Assembly: GCA_025362975.1 (NCBI GenBank)
Contig: JANYES010000021.1
Coordinates: 62,001 to 126,000 of the forward strand
Source of the DNA: Alphaproteobacteria bacterium
Lineage (GTDB): Bacteria > Pseudomonadota > Alphaproteobacteria > Rickettsiales > SXRF01
Direction of reading: 5' to 3'
DNA: 64,000 nucleotides
Both the position numbers and the translations under genes were made by a program. Shown here piece by piece: positions 17,180-25,214 of the stretch. The notes beneath the pieces were generated by a model, which saw only the letters and a list, made by a program, of their open reading frames with translations, ran no database searches and was not told where the DNA came from. How positions within the stretch are numbered: position 1 is the first letter of the stretch; each line of letters opens with the position of its first letter.

Positions 17180-18850
17180 ATGCCAACACCGACTGAGACA
17201 CTGCAACAGCATTTACGCACCGAGTTGGAGACAATCTGGGCTGCGCATCTGGCTGTCGGCCTCAACGGTTTCATGGCGCTTTACACGAACCCCGAACAGG
17301 TACCTTTCCGCGCCAAGGAAGCGGGCCTGAATTTCTGGTTCGGCCCGAACGACATCGAAACCGCCGTCAATCATGTGCTCACACATTATAGGGAAGGCTT
17401 GCTGCCGAATTCACCGCTGCTGCTCAACCCCATTGTGCACGAAGTACTGCCGGACGGGCGCTACATGCCGGTCGGTTCCGGCATCATCTGGTGTACGTCG
17501 TGGTGTCTGGGCATCGATTCGCTCCGTGATGAATCCACCGACCGCCTGTGGGAAAAAGGCGTCCTCGCCAGCCCCTTCTGCCGCGGCGACAACGAGCGCG
17601 CCGGTCTTAAAATAGTAGGTATCTGCGACGAGGCCCAGCCCGTGCTTGAAGACGGTAAAAGCATCGCCGGCAACAAGGAACTCTACGATTTAGCCAACAT
17701 TACTTCCGACCAGTATTACCAGTTTTACCTGCTCTCGGGCATGTCATACCTTGCCAATAACGGCATGTTCATGCATCCCGACATGGCCAGCCTTTTCCCC
17801 AAAGGCGCGCTCAAAGATAAGGAATCCGAAGAAAAAATCGTGCGCGAAAGCGCGGTTAACGTGCAAAACGTCATCGACGCCGCCTTCTGCTGGAATTCCT
17901 ACGATCGCTACCATTCGCTGTACAAAAAATTCGGCACCGACCCCGGCGACGTGGAAACGAATTTGCGTTTCTTCAACCTCGTCGCCCGCGACGTGCAGCT
18001 TTTCGACGCCACCGGCCCGATGCGCAAAGACGCCGACGCCATGTTTGAATTCATCGTCCCGGGCCTCATCCCGCGCGGCGCGATCACGCTTCTAGGCGCC
18101 ACCGGCGGCACGGGTAAATCCTCGCTGGCCCACCAGCTCAGCGTCCTCGCCTCCATCGATTACGACCTCGGCGAAGAAGCCCCCCGCTGGCTCGGCCAGC
18201 GCTTAGCCATCGAAAAATGCAAAGGCATCTGCATCTATTTTTCCGGTGAAGATGGCCCGCCGATCATCAACGCCCGCGCCAACATCTTCGACCCGGACGG
18301 TCGCGCCAAGCGCCTGATGTTCCAGCGCACCGATTTCGGCGAAGGCGTCACCTTCTCGCAGCACATGAAGCGCCTGCATAAAATCCCCAACGTTCCCATC
18401 ATGGTCATCGATCCGGCCCGTAAATACCTGACCGGCGACGAGGACGACGCGGGCGTGGTCTCCGAATTCTTCGAGGCCATCGAGGAATTCGCCATCACCA
18501 AGCATTGCGCCGTAGTGGTCGTGCATCACCTGAAAAAAGGTGCCAACCCCAAATCCGCCCCCGAAGTGCTCGACATGCTGCGCGGCTCGCAGGTCTTCAT
18601 CGATCGCCCCCGCGTCGTCATCGGCATGTTCCGCGATGGCCCGTACACCATCGCTGGCCTCGCCAAAAACAACATCCCGCCGAATATGGGCATGGTCACC
18701 GAAGAGCGCGTCTTCGCCCGTGACCCGAAGAAGCTAGGCCTGCTCTGGCTTCCCGGTCAGGAGGGCGTGCGCAACCCTAACCTTACCGAAGAACAGTTGC
18801 AGGAATTGGCCACGATGGCCCAGCTCGAAGGCCGTGTCGGCGGTTCATAA
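17180..18850 (+). CDS. RepA-like AAA ATPase with a large unknown N-terminal domain
   Basis: 556 residues with a good RBS (AGAGGAAAA before ATG 17180). The C-terminal half is a RecA-fold ATPase of the AAA_25/RepA type: Walker A in LLGATGGTGKSSLAHQLSVLA (about residues 309-328), Walker B in PIMVIDPARKYLTG, and AVVVVHHLKKGAN, the region where related hexameric helicases such as plasmid RepA and some phage helicases carry a sensor histidine. The first ~300 residues, with several Cys and Trp residues (for example SGIIWCTSWCLG), match nothing I know. No replication-initiator, plasmid or phage gene is adjacent. It could be a helicase-like or recombination ATPase; the substrate is unknown. Confidence 0.7.
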   Translation: MPTPTETLQQHLRTELETIWAAHLAVGLNGFMALYTNPEQVPFRAKEAGLNFWFGPNDIETAVNHVLTHYREGLLPNSPLLLNPIVHEVLPDGRYMPVGSGIIWCTSWCLGIDSLRDESTDRLWEKGVLASPFCRGDNERAGLKIVGICDEAQPVLEDGKSIAGNKELYDLANITSDQYYQFYLLSGMSYLANNGMFMHPDMASLFPKGALKDKESEEKIVRESAVNVQNVIDAAFCWNSYDRYHSLYKKFGTDPGDVETNLRFFNLVARDVQLFDATGPMRKDADAMFEFIVPGLIPRGAITLLGATGGTGKSSLAHQLSVLASIDYDLGEEAPRWLGQRLAIEKCKGICIYFSGEDGPPIINARANIFDPDGRAKRLMFQRTDFGEGVTFSQHMKRLHKIPNVPIMVIDPARKYLTGDEDDAGVVSEFFEAIEEFAITKHCAVVVVHHLKKGANPKSAPEVLDMLRGSQVFIDRPRVVIGMFRDGPYTIAGLAKNNIPPNMGMVTEERVFARDPKKLGLLWLPGQEGVRNPNLTEEQLQELATMAQLEGRVGGS

Positions 18851-18863
18851 GTGTCGAGATGGA

Positions 18864-18895
18864 GCTAAATAATTAATTTTCATTAATAATTTAGC
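18864..18895. terminator. AT-rich stem-loop after the RepA-like gene
   Basis: GCTAAATAATTAAT (18864-18877) and ATTAATAATTTAGC (18882-18895) are nearly perfect inverted arms with a 4-base loop, 13 bases after the stop at 18850. There is no T-run, so it may act as a processing or mRNA-end structure and not a classical terminator. Confidence 0.5.
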
Positions 18896-19280
18896 CGATT
18901 ACCGTTCCGGCTACGGAAGCATATAAGTAACCCATTAGGATAAAAGCCGATTTACCCAACCCCCGCTTACCCTATGGTAACAAAAATATACGTTTTTCAA
19001 CGGCTTTAACCACTATTTCCCTTGACTGACACATTCCCAACATGTAAAAAAGACGTGAGTTTAGTAATTACTCTTCGCATTCATTCACCGCCTCCCAGCA
19101 ATGGTCGGCGGCTGCATCGAAAGATGCAGGAAGCAACTTCCTTCAAGGCTGTTTCTTTCCTGACGTGTGGCCAAGAGTTTCCGGCCACGAGGTATTCCTC
19201 CGTAGCCATTAAGTACGAAGCTCTAAAGTCACCCAGGCCTGCTAAAAGGCACGGTATATATAAAACGTAAGGAGATTACT
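18896..19280 (+). promoter_or_regulatory. Long structured leader of the cold-shock gene
   Basis: The 385 bases before csp hold no convincing gene. Three clear hairpins are visible: CTGCATC-GAAA-GATGCAG (19112-19129, a GNRA-type loop), GGAAG-CAA-CTTCC (19129-19141) and GTGGCC-N10-GGCCAC (19167-19188). A possible promoter is TTGACT at 19022-19027 with a weak AT-rich -10 (around 19045). The RBS AAGGAG (19269-19274) precedes ATG 19281. A long folded 5' leader is typical of cspA-type mRNAs, where it acts as a temperature-responsive switch. That role is inferred here. Confidence 0.5.
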
Positions 19281-19490
19281 ATGGCTACTGGTGTTGTTAA
19301 ATGGTTCAATCCAACCAAAGGTTTCGGTTTCATTCAGCCTGATCAGGGCGGTTCTGACGTGTTCGTGCATATCAGCGCATTGGAACGTGCCGGTCTTTCG
19401 ACCCTCAACGAAGGTCAAAAAGTCAGCTACGAACTTGCCACCAACAAAGGCAAGACCTCGGCTGCGAACCTTAAGCTGATTGCCGCATAA
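19281..19490 (+). CDS. cspA: Cold-shock protein, CspA family
   Basis: 69 residues, one cold-shock domain. The RNA-binding motifs RNP1 (KGFGFIQPD) and RNP2 (DVFVHISA) are intact, and the start [10 protein letters not shown] is canonical. It melts RNA secondary structure as a cytoplasmic chaperone. The strong RBS AAGGAG is 6 bases upstream of the ATG. It is followed by a hairpin with a T-run and then by a DEAD-box helicase, another typical cold-response gene. Which csp paralogue it is cannot be told. Confidence 0.95.
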   Translation: MATGVVKWFNPTKGFGFIQPDQGGSDVFVHISALERAGLSTLNEGQKVSYELATNKGKTSAANLKLIAA

Positions 19491-19504
19491 GCTGTAACGA
19501 GTGA

Positions 19505-19555
19505 GCGGGTGGCGGTGCAGCGGGGCTTGTCCTTGTAAAATTCCACCCGCTTTTT
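19505..19555 (+). terminator. Terminator after csp
   Basis: GCGGGTGG (19505-19512) pairs with CCACCCGC (19543-19550) and is followed directly by TTTTT. The loop is long (30 bases). It lies 15 bases after the csp stop. Confidence 0.65.
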
Positions 19556-19986
19556 CCGACGGTTCAGCCCCCGGAATGTTTACATTCCGTAATTTGGTTC
19601 CGTCAATCCGTCCTCAATCCTTGCGTATTGGGCTTTAGTGCTTGTGTTACGCGGTGTTTTGTGGCCGGGCTCGCCAGAGAATCATTCCACCGAAGATTTT
19701 CAAGGCAACATGGTGCATTCTGTTTACAGAGTATGGCCATGTCCTGAGCCTGCAATGATTCTGCCAACACAATGAATAGGCAGCACAATCGAAGCCGGCT
19801 ATATGCCGCTGGTATTTTGTCAGATGTCTGACTGAGTACGCAGGGGAACGCATTAATGCGCCCTCCCTTGTCGCTGTTTCAGCTAAAGCGTAATCGTCGA
19901 GCCATAGTGTTATGGCCCGATACCAACGGTATTACCATGTGGGCAAAAGCCCGCAGGAACACCGTTGCAAAAACAAGGAAAAAAAG
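19556..19986 (+). promoter_or_regulatory. 431-base structured leader of the DEAD-box helicase
   Basis: No convincing gene is visible here. Hairpins include CGGAATG-TTTA-CATTCCG (19572-19589) and, just before the start codon, a nested structure: CAACGGT (19924-19930) pairs with ACCGTTG (19961-19967) around an inner GGGC-AAAA-GCCC (19941-19952). The RBS AAGGAA (about 19975-19980) comes directly after it. Long structured leaders are common for cold-induced helicase mRNAs; an independent small RNA is also possible. Confidence 0.45.
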
Positions 19987-21303
19987 ATGACTTCTTTCGA
20001 TCAATTCAACCTTCCCCCAGCACTTAACGCCAATCTCCTGGCGATGGGCTACACCACCCCAACCCCAATTCAGAAACAGGCGATTCCGCTTGGTCTTTCC
20101 GGCAGCGACATTCTGGGTTCCGCCCAGACTGGCACCGGCAAAACTGCCGCCTTCTCCATCCCGATGATCACCCGCATCATGTCGTCCCCCCGCGGTTCAG
20201 CCCTCGTGCTGACCCCGACGCGCGAACTTGCCACGCAGGTGATGGCCGTCGTCAACCAGTTGCTCGGTAAACGCAGCTTTATCCCGACCGTGCTTCTCAT
20301 CGGTGGTGATTCGATGTCCAAGCAGATTGCGCAGCTGCGCATGCGTCCGCGTATCATCGTGGGCACCCCGGGCCGTATCAACGACCATCTGGAACGCGGC
20401 AACCTCATCCTGCACGATACCAGCTTCCTCGTGCTCGATGAAACCGACCGTATGCTCGACATGGGCTTCGGCATCCAGATCGACAAGATCATTAAGTTCC
20501 TGCCGAAAGAACGCCAGACCCTGATGTTCTCGGCCACCATCCCGCCGGAAATCGCTAAAATGTCGGCGAAATACCTCAAATCGCCGGAACGTATTGCCGT
20601 CGGTTCGACCACCGAAGTAAAAACCTCGATCCAGATCGACGTTATTCAGGTGTCCGAAGCAGGCAAATACGAAGAGCTGATGACCCAGCTTCAAAAGCGC
20701 GAAAACGGTTCGATCATCATGTTCGTGAAAACGAAACGTGGCGCCGACCGTATGTCTGAACGCCTCAACAAGCAGGGCTTCAAAGCCGATACGTTGCACG
20801 GCGATCTGCATCAGCGCAAGCGTGAGAAAGTCATTCAGGCGTTCCGCGACATGAAGTTCCGCATCCTGGTTGCAACCGACATCGCCGCGCGCGGTCTTGA
20901 CATCTCGCATATCGAGCACGTGATCAACTATGACCTGCCGCAGGTTCCGGAAGATTACATCCACCGTTTGGGCCGCACCGGCCGTAACGGCGCGGAAGGT
21001 GCCGCTGTCAACCTGATTTCGCCGGAAGATGGCCTGAAATGGCGCGACATCCATAAGCTGATCTACCCCGGCCAGCCTGCACCGGCCATCCCGCACGGCG
21101 CTTCGCCGCAACGCGGTGGCGGCGGTTACAAAGGCAGCAAGCCAAACGGCGGCGGCTACAAGGGTAAATCCTTCGGCAAAGGCGATGGCAGCAGCAACTT
21201 TAAACCCGCGCGCGAAGGCGCTGCTCCGGGTGGCAAGCCAGCTGGCCGCAATCGCTTCAAGCGTTTCAGCGGTCCAAAGAAAGCCACTAGCCAAGCCGCT
21301 TAA
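19987..21303 (+). CDS. DEAD-box ATP-dependent RNA helicase (DETD variant)
   Basis: 438 residues from ATG 19987, chosen because it follows AAGGAAAAAAAG and begins MTSFDQFNLPPALNANLLAM, the Q-motif region. An upstream in-frame start at 19912 would add 25 poorly coding residues. Motifs: I AQTGTGKT, Ia TPTRELA, Ib TPGR, II DETD (not DEAD), III SAT, V ATDIAARGLD, VI HRLGRTGRNG. The C-terminal ~80 residues are Gly/Lys/Arg-rich (GGGYKGSKPNGGGYKG), typical of RNA-binding tails of RhlE-type helicases. It probably remodels ribosomal or mRNA structures in the cold, given the adjacent csp. Assignment to RhlE is tentative. Confidence 0.93.
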   Translation: MTSFDQFNLPPALNANLLAMGYTTPTPIQKQAIPLGLSGSDILGSAQTGTGKTAAFSIPMITRIMSSPRGSALVLTPTRELATQVMAVVNQLLGKRSFIPTVLLIGGDSMSKQIAQLRMRPRIIVGTPGRINDHLERGNLILHDTSFLVLDETDRMLDMGFGIQIDKIIKFLPKERQTLMFSATIPPEIAKMSAKYLKSPERIAVGSTTEVKTSIQIDVIQVSEAGKYEELMTQLQKRENGSIIMFVKTKRGADRMSERLNKQGFKADTLHGDLHQRKREKVIQAFRDMKFRILVATDIAARGLDISHIEHVINYDLPQVPEDYIHRLGRTGRNGAEGAAVNLISPEDGLKWRDIHKLIYPGQPAPAIPHGASPQRGGGGYKGSKPNGGGYKGKSFGKGDGSSNFKPAREGAAPGGKPAGRNRFKRFSGPKKATSQAA

Positions 21304-21323
21304 CAAACCACGCTAGACGAACC

Positions 21324-21356
21324 AAAGGCAGGATGTGCATCGCATGTCCTGCCTTT
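21324..21356. terminator. Hairpin after the helicase gene
   Basis: AAAGGCAGGA / TCCTGCCTTT arms surround a short loop that itself contains TGCATCGCAT. It lies 20 bases after the helicase stop. The T-run is poor. The sequence CCTTTGACGTTT occurs twice just downstream (around 21352 and 21367). Confidence 0.6.
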
Positions 21357-21392
21357 GACGTTTTGGCCTTTGACGTTTCAAAATTTTGATAC

Positions 21393-21430
21393 AAAAAGCT
21401 CCCTGTTGCTTAACACAAAGGGAGTTTTTT
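21393..21430. terminator. Second terminator-like hairpin with T-run
   Basis: AAAAAGCTCCCT (21393-21404) pairs with AGGGAGTTTTTT (21419-21430) with one mismatch, and ends in six T. It may terminate the helicase transcript in tandem with the first hairpin, or serve the opposite strand, because it is A-rich on the left arm. Confidence 0.65.
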
Positions 21431-21658
21431 GTGGGCGAAGTGTTTGCATTACCGCCGCAGCATGATCCGTACCGAACCGATCAACGTCACGTCGACGATG
21501 CCAAACCGGGCGAGCATGTTGAGGATTGTATCGTTTAAGAACCATCCGAGCACCCAGCAGGTGATCCAGCCCGATGTAGAGGCAGAAGAACAGGACAGAA
21601 GACCGCAAGGGCATGTTTATTGCATAGTTTTTAAGGCAACCCAGAAAAGGAGACGCCC
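21431..21658. other. Intergenic stretch without a supported gene
   Basis: With the two hairpins this completes a 355-base gap after the helicase. On the minus strand one frame from ATG 21614 reads like a membrane segment (SSVLFFCLYIGLDHLLGA), and another frame ending at TAA 21449-21451 reads LGWFLNDTILNMLARFGI. They could be two pieces of a frameshifted small membrane protein. The support is too weak to call a gene. Confidence 0.3.
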
Positions 21659-22419
21659 ATGACTTACATGCCCAGCTTCCTCGCCGCCCTCGCCAGCAGT
21701 GGCAGTGCAAGCGCCCGCTCTTCCGCCAGGAACGTGCAGGACGAGTTCAACGCCGGCAATGCCGGCCAGATCGAAGCGGCATCTTTTGCCAGCCTGCTCG
21801 GCAAAACCGGCATCAGCAATGTCAGCGCCTTCAAACCTGCCGCCGACCTCAACGACAATGCCACCCCGCTGGACACCTAACTCTCCAAATTCTGCGCCTT
21901 CAATATTGCTTATGATGAGAGTGTAGGGTTGTCGGCGCCGCAGGGGGTGAATAGTGGGGATATGGGGGTGGCGGCGGTTGGGGGGCTAAGGAGTTTACGG
22001 GGTTATTTGATGAGACTTTGAAGCAGCAGAGGTTGAATTCGGGGAACGATTATACGCTGACGACGAATACTATGGGCGAGTTGCGTATCAGCGGCTCGGG
22101 GAATGATGCGGCGATCAATAGTTTCCTCAAGGACAAGCCGGGTATTGCGCAATCTTATGCGCGGCTGGCCCTGGGGGCGGAGTTTGACCAGATGGGCAAA
22201 GATGCGCAAATTACCGATAAAGCCTATGCGGCGGCTTACGCGACTGGGAATGACGAGTTCATCACTCAGGTGGTCAACAATATTATCGCCTCGCAAATTC
22301 ATTCGACCTCCACGTCGGTACATAACGGCGAAATCACTATGCTGTTTGACGGCAAAACAAGTGCAGCGCGCATGGCGTGGCTCAAGGAGATATTCAACGA
22401 CAAAGCCGCACTCGGCTAA
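21659..22419 (+). pseudogene. Decayed hypothetical gene with an internal stop and a frameshift
   Basis: An RBS (AAGGAGACGCCC) leads into ATG 21659 and a 73-residue frame (MTYMPSFLAALASSGSASAR...) that ends at TAA 21878-21880. Coding-like sequence continues in the same frame directly after the stop (LSKFCAFNIAYDESVGLSAP and on). It then shifts by one base at a run of six G (21980-21985) into AKEFTGLFDETLKQQRLNSG and runs to the stop at 22419. Repaired, the protein would have about 250 residues. I do not recognise it. The first ~240 bases are C-rich and the rest is G-rich, so the two halves may have different histories. Confidence 0.5.
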
Positions 22420-22553
22420 CCACACCAACAAAAAAATCGCCGTATTGAAAGACGCACTTCATTAACGCTTTGTGGCGCGTTGGCGTGTAGTACTCTTGTG
22501 TTTCATCAACAGGGGTGCACGATGCTGTCAGGCTTAGGGAATCGCGCGCCAAC

Positions 22554-22589
22554 AAAAACCCCGCCCATGTGACTGGCCGGGGTTTTTTT
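22554..22589. terminator. Bidirectional terminator
   Basis: AAAAACCCCG (22554-22563) pairs with CGGGG and the following T-run (22579-22589), with GCC/GGC extending the stem. A-run on one side and T-run on the other make it usable from both strands. It lies between the decayed gene and the end of the convergent DUF465 gene. Confidence 0.85.
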
Positions 22590-22611
22590 ACCCTAAGATG
22601 GAGAGGTAACT

Positions 22612-22809
22612 TTACGAGGAGGTGTTGTAGAGCTTGTCATCCTGCAGGATCAGATAGCGCTGCATCTCTTCCTTAAACATGAGGTTTTGCTTTTTCAGGT
22701 CGGTGATAACCTTGAAGTTCGGCATCGGGCGGGCGGATTCTTCCGCGATCCTCTGCTTAATGAAGGCACGTTTCTCAGCGAGTGAATCAATATGGGCTTG
22801 GATAGACAT
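22612..22809 (-). CDS. DUF465 / YdcH family protein
   Basis: 65 residues from ATG 22809, chosen because AAAGGA lies 9 bases upstream and because MSIQAHIDSLAEKRAFIKQRIAEE starts the conserved domain. An upstream start would add 35 unlikely residues. DUF465 (YdcH) proteins are small helical hairpins of unknown function, common in alphaproteobacteria. The basic DLKKQNLMFKEEMQRYL segment near the end is typical. Confidence 0.8.
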   Translation of the reverse strand: MSIQAHIDSLAEKRAFIKQRIAEESARPMPNFKVITDLKKQNLMFKEEMQRYLILQDDKLYNTSS

Positions 22810-23037
22810 ACAACAACCAATCCTTTCATTAAATCTGAACTGAACTTTCGCTCGGCCCTGTGTTAGAATGCCGGACGAGCTTCTATTATAAAAACCGATT
22901 GACTTCCTGTTCAATACTTATATGTGTCAATGTTTTTTTATTTTCAAAAAACTATTTTGGCATTGACAGCCTGAACGTCAAAATACGGTAACCATATTAG
23001 TCCGCTTGCATCTGAACCACTGAAAAAGAGGCCTCCC

Positions 23038-23544
23038 ATGTTTCCTACCAAAAACGATATCCCTTCGGCAAAACGCAAGAAGTTGACTACCATCCTCAAC
23101 CAGCTGCTGGCCGATTCCATCGACCTTAAGTCCCAAACCAAACAAGCGCACTGGAATGTTAAAGGCGAAGACTTCATCGCCCTGCATTTGTTGTTTGACA
23201 CCATTGCAACCGAAGCTGATGTGGTAGTTGACACGATTGCCGAACGCGTGGTCCAGCTCGGCGAAATAGCACTCGGCACGGCGCGCGTCGCAGCTAAGCA
23301 ATCGCGCCTTAAAGAATATCCGTTAACGATTATCGAACAGCATAAACACGTGGATGCGCTGTCCACGGCGATTGCCACCTTTAACTCTTATGCCCGCAAA
23401 GCCATTGATGAATCGGACGAACTTGGCGATAAGATTACCGCTGATATCCTAACCGGCATCGTCCGTGGACTGGATAAACAGCTATGGTTCGTGGAGGCCC
23501 ATTTGACTGGATTTGCAAGCACTTCGCAGAAAAAGGCGATCTAA
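23038..23544 (+). CDS. dps: Dps, DNA-protecting ferritin-like protein
   Basis: 168 residues. Dps forms a 12-subunit shell that oxidises and stores iron and protects DNA in stress. The inter-subunit ferroxidase ligands are visible: KQAHWNVKGEDF (His) and HLLFDTIATEADVVVD (Asp and Glu). The N-terminus is Lys-rich (KRKKLTT), which can support DNA binding. RBS GAGGCC precedes the ATG. It stands alone, with a hairpin after it. Confidence 0.96.
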   Translation: MFPTKNDIPSAKRKKLTTILNQLLADSIDLKSQTKQAHWNVKGEDFIALHLLFDTIATEADVVVDTIAERVVQLGEIALGTARVAAKQSRLKEYPLTIIEQHKHVDALSTAIATFNSYARKAIDESDELGDKITADILTGIVRGLDKQLWFVEAHLTGFASTSQKKAI

Positions 23545-23576
23545 AGCCTTCACTGCCGGTTTAACGCCTATGTGTC

Positions 23577-23602
23577 GGGGCTGGCTTCATTTGGCCAGCC
23601 CC
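23577..23602 (+). terminator. Hairpin after dps
   Basis: GGGGCTGGC (23577-23585) pairs perfectly with GCCAGCCCC (23594-23602), loop of 8. It is followed by GTTGCTTTTGG, a weak T-rich tail, 33 bases after the dps stop. Confidence 0.7.
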
Positions 23603-23739
23603 GTTGCTTTTGGTACTAAAATGTTACTATTCGGTACAATTACTGGCTGTTTACCAAGATTTGCGTTTGCCAAGCGGGCCAGATTAATTTATGTTAACAC
23701 CAAGTCACTGCAACTATGTAGTTAAACAGAGCAATTACA

Positions 23740-24684
23740 ATGGGTTTGTTTACCAGTCGGCAGAAGAAAACTGCCGACCATATCGTCAGCCAGCTTGGCA
23801 AGCGCGGCGTTTACATCGAAGACAAACCGGACGAGCAGAAAATCGTGTTCCTGTTCGTCGGAGTGGAAAACGATAAGGCCAAGGACGACCTGATTTACCA
23901 CATCCGCAAGCTGAACGAAGAAGGCTACCGCACGCGCATCGACGACAAGAATACCGAAATCGGCAACGGCATGGTGGTATATGAGGTGACGCTCAACAAG
24001 GAAGTCTACGAAGCGGTGCAGGAAGAAATCCGCAAAACGGGCAAAACCCTGTCCTCGAAACCGAAGAAAGCCGTGGCGGTGAGCAGTTTCTTCCAGTTCA
24101 AGCGCCAAAATTTAGAAGGCATCAATTTCGACCTCGGCACCGACGGGATGCTGATGATCACCGTTCCAAATAACGCTACACTCACTCCTGAAGAACGCTC
24201 CTACATCAGCGGGCTTGGCGTGCCTAAACCGCTTGAGCGCGGCACGCGCATCACCATTACCGATACCGGCCGCAATCGCAACCTCATCAACGCGCTCAAA
24301 CAGCTCGACATGTACATCGTGGAAAAACAGCCGGAAGAAGGCGCCGAAGAGAAAAAAATCATTCCAAAATGGGTAAGTGAAGTGAAAGCCATGAAAGCTA
24401 CGGCCCCCGACGCCATCGAGGTTGTCACCGTTGTGCGCCCGATGAAGCAACCGGTCGTGCGGCTTGTCGTTCATGAAAGTATTGCTGAGGATGTGACGGG
24501 GACGCTGGGGGTGGCGAATATTCGGTATAACGCCTCGGGGCTGGATGCGGAAACGCAGGCGAGGCTGAAAGCGCCAAAACAGGACAACGCACAGTGGCGC
24601 CAGATCACCATCCTCGACCAGAAGGCCGCAGAAGCGGCTACCCAGTTCTTCGGTACCGGCGGCAGCCGAGGGAAAACGCCCTAA
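23740..24684 (+). CDS. Hypothetical soluble protein upstream of cheY
   Basis: 314 residues with no signal peptide or membrane helix. I do not recognise the family. It begins MGLFTSRQKKTADHIVSQLG and contains mixed alpha/beta sequence such as QKIVFLFVGVENDKAKDDLIYHIRKL and GDMLMITVPN-like strands. It lies about 100 bases upstream of cheY in the same direction, with a CtrA-type site in the gap, so a link with motility or chemotaxis is possible. The bases around 24480-24560 switch briefly to G-rich codons (for example ACGGGGACGCTGGGGGTG), unlike the rest of the gene. Confidence 0.75.
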   Translation: MGLFTSRQKKTADHIVSQLGKRGVYIEDKPDEQKIVFLFVGVENDKAKDDLIYHIRKLNEEGYRTRIDDKNTEIGNGMVVYEVTLNKEVYEAVQEEIRKTGKTLSSKPKKAVAVSSFFQFKRQNLEGINFDLGTDGMLMITVPNNATLTPEERSYISGLGVPKPLERGTRITITDTGRNRNLINALKQLDMYIVEKQPEEGAEEKKIIPKWVSEVKAMKATAPDAIEVVTVVRPMKQPVVRLVVHESIAEDVTGTLGVANIRYNASGLDAETQARLKAPKQDNAQWRQITILDQKAAEAATQFFGTGGSRGKTP

Positions 24685-24719
24685 TAAACTATATTTTAAC
24701 CGTTAATGGTCGTTTTGCC

Positions 24720-24734
24720 TTAACCTTCCCTTAA
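24720..24734 (+). promoter_or_regulatory. Candidate CtrA box before cheY
   Basis: TTAA-CCTTCCC-TTAA matches the CtrA site TTAA-N7-TTAA. It is 59 bases upstream of the cheY start. CtrA controls flagellar and chemotaxis genes in many alphaproteobacteria. Another TTAA pair lies at about 24706-24716 with wrong spacing. Confidence 0.5.
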
Positions 24735-24792
24735 AACATATCAGCTAGATTGATGGGTGACGTCTCACTTTTTTCATTCTGGGTAATTTCAT

Positions 24793-25179
24793 ATGGCCGT
24801 CGATAAAGCAATGCACATCCTCGTGGTGGATGACTACAACACCATGCGCCGCATCGTGCGCAATCTGCTCAAGCAACTTGGCTTCGACAATGTTGACGAA
24901 GCCGCCGACGGCGAAGAAGCATTCAAAAAACTAAACGAAAAAGTGTTCAACCTCGTCATTTCCGACTGGAACATGGAACCGATGACCGGCATGGAACTGC
25001 TGAAAAAAGTGCGCGCGGACGCCAAACTCAAAAACCTGCCCTTCATCATGGTAACGGCGGAAAGCAAGCCGGAAAACGTGATCGCGGCAAAACAGGCCGG
25101 TGTGAGCAATTACATCGTGAAACCGTTCAACGCGGAAACACTGAAGATGAAAATGTCGAGCGTCATCGGCGAATTCTAA
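24793..25179 (+). CDS. cheY: Chemotaxis response regulator CheY
   Basis: 128 residues, one receiver domain. The acidic pair is in ILVVDDYNTMRRIVRNLL, the phosphorylated Asp is in LVISDWNMEPMTGMELL, and the conserved Thr and Lys are in MVTAES and YIVKPF. DWNMP-type sequence after the Asp is characteristic of CheY proper, which carries the chemotaxis signal to the flagellar switch. A cheZ-like gene follows 35 bases later, so this is a cheY-cheZ pair. No other che or flagellar genes are in the window. Confidence 0.93.
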   Translation: MAVDKAMHILVVDDYNTMRRIVRNLLKQLGFDNVDEAADGEEAFKKLNEKVFNLVISDWNMEPMTGMELLKKVRADAKLKNLPFIMVTAESKPENVIAAKQAGVSNYIVKPFNAETLKMKMSSVIGEF

Positions 25180-25214
25180 TCTTATCAATTTAGAAGAACG
25201 AAGGACGGCTTATT

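Noticed and set aside
19022-19270. 82-residue frame upstream of csp
   Set aside because: It coincides with the hairpin-rich csp leader, has no RBS and its amino-acid composition is not protein-like.
21449-21614. Possible small minus-strand membrane protein (SSVLFFCLYIGLDHLLGA in one frame, LGWFLNDTILNMLARFGI in another)
   Set aside because: It would need a frameshift with no homopolymer to explain it, there is no good RBS, and the pieces are short. Noted as intergenic content only.
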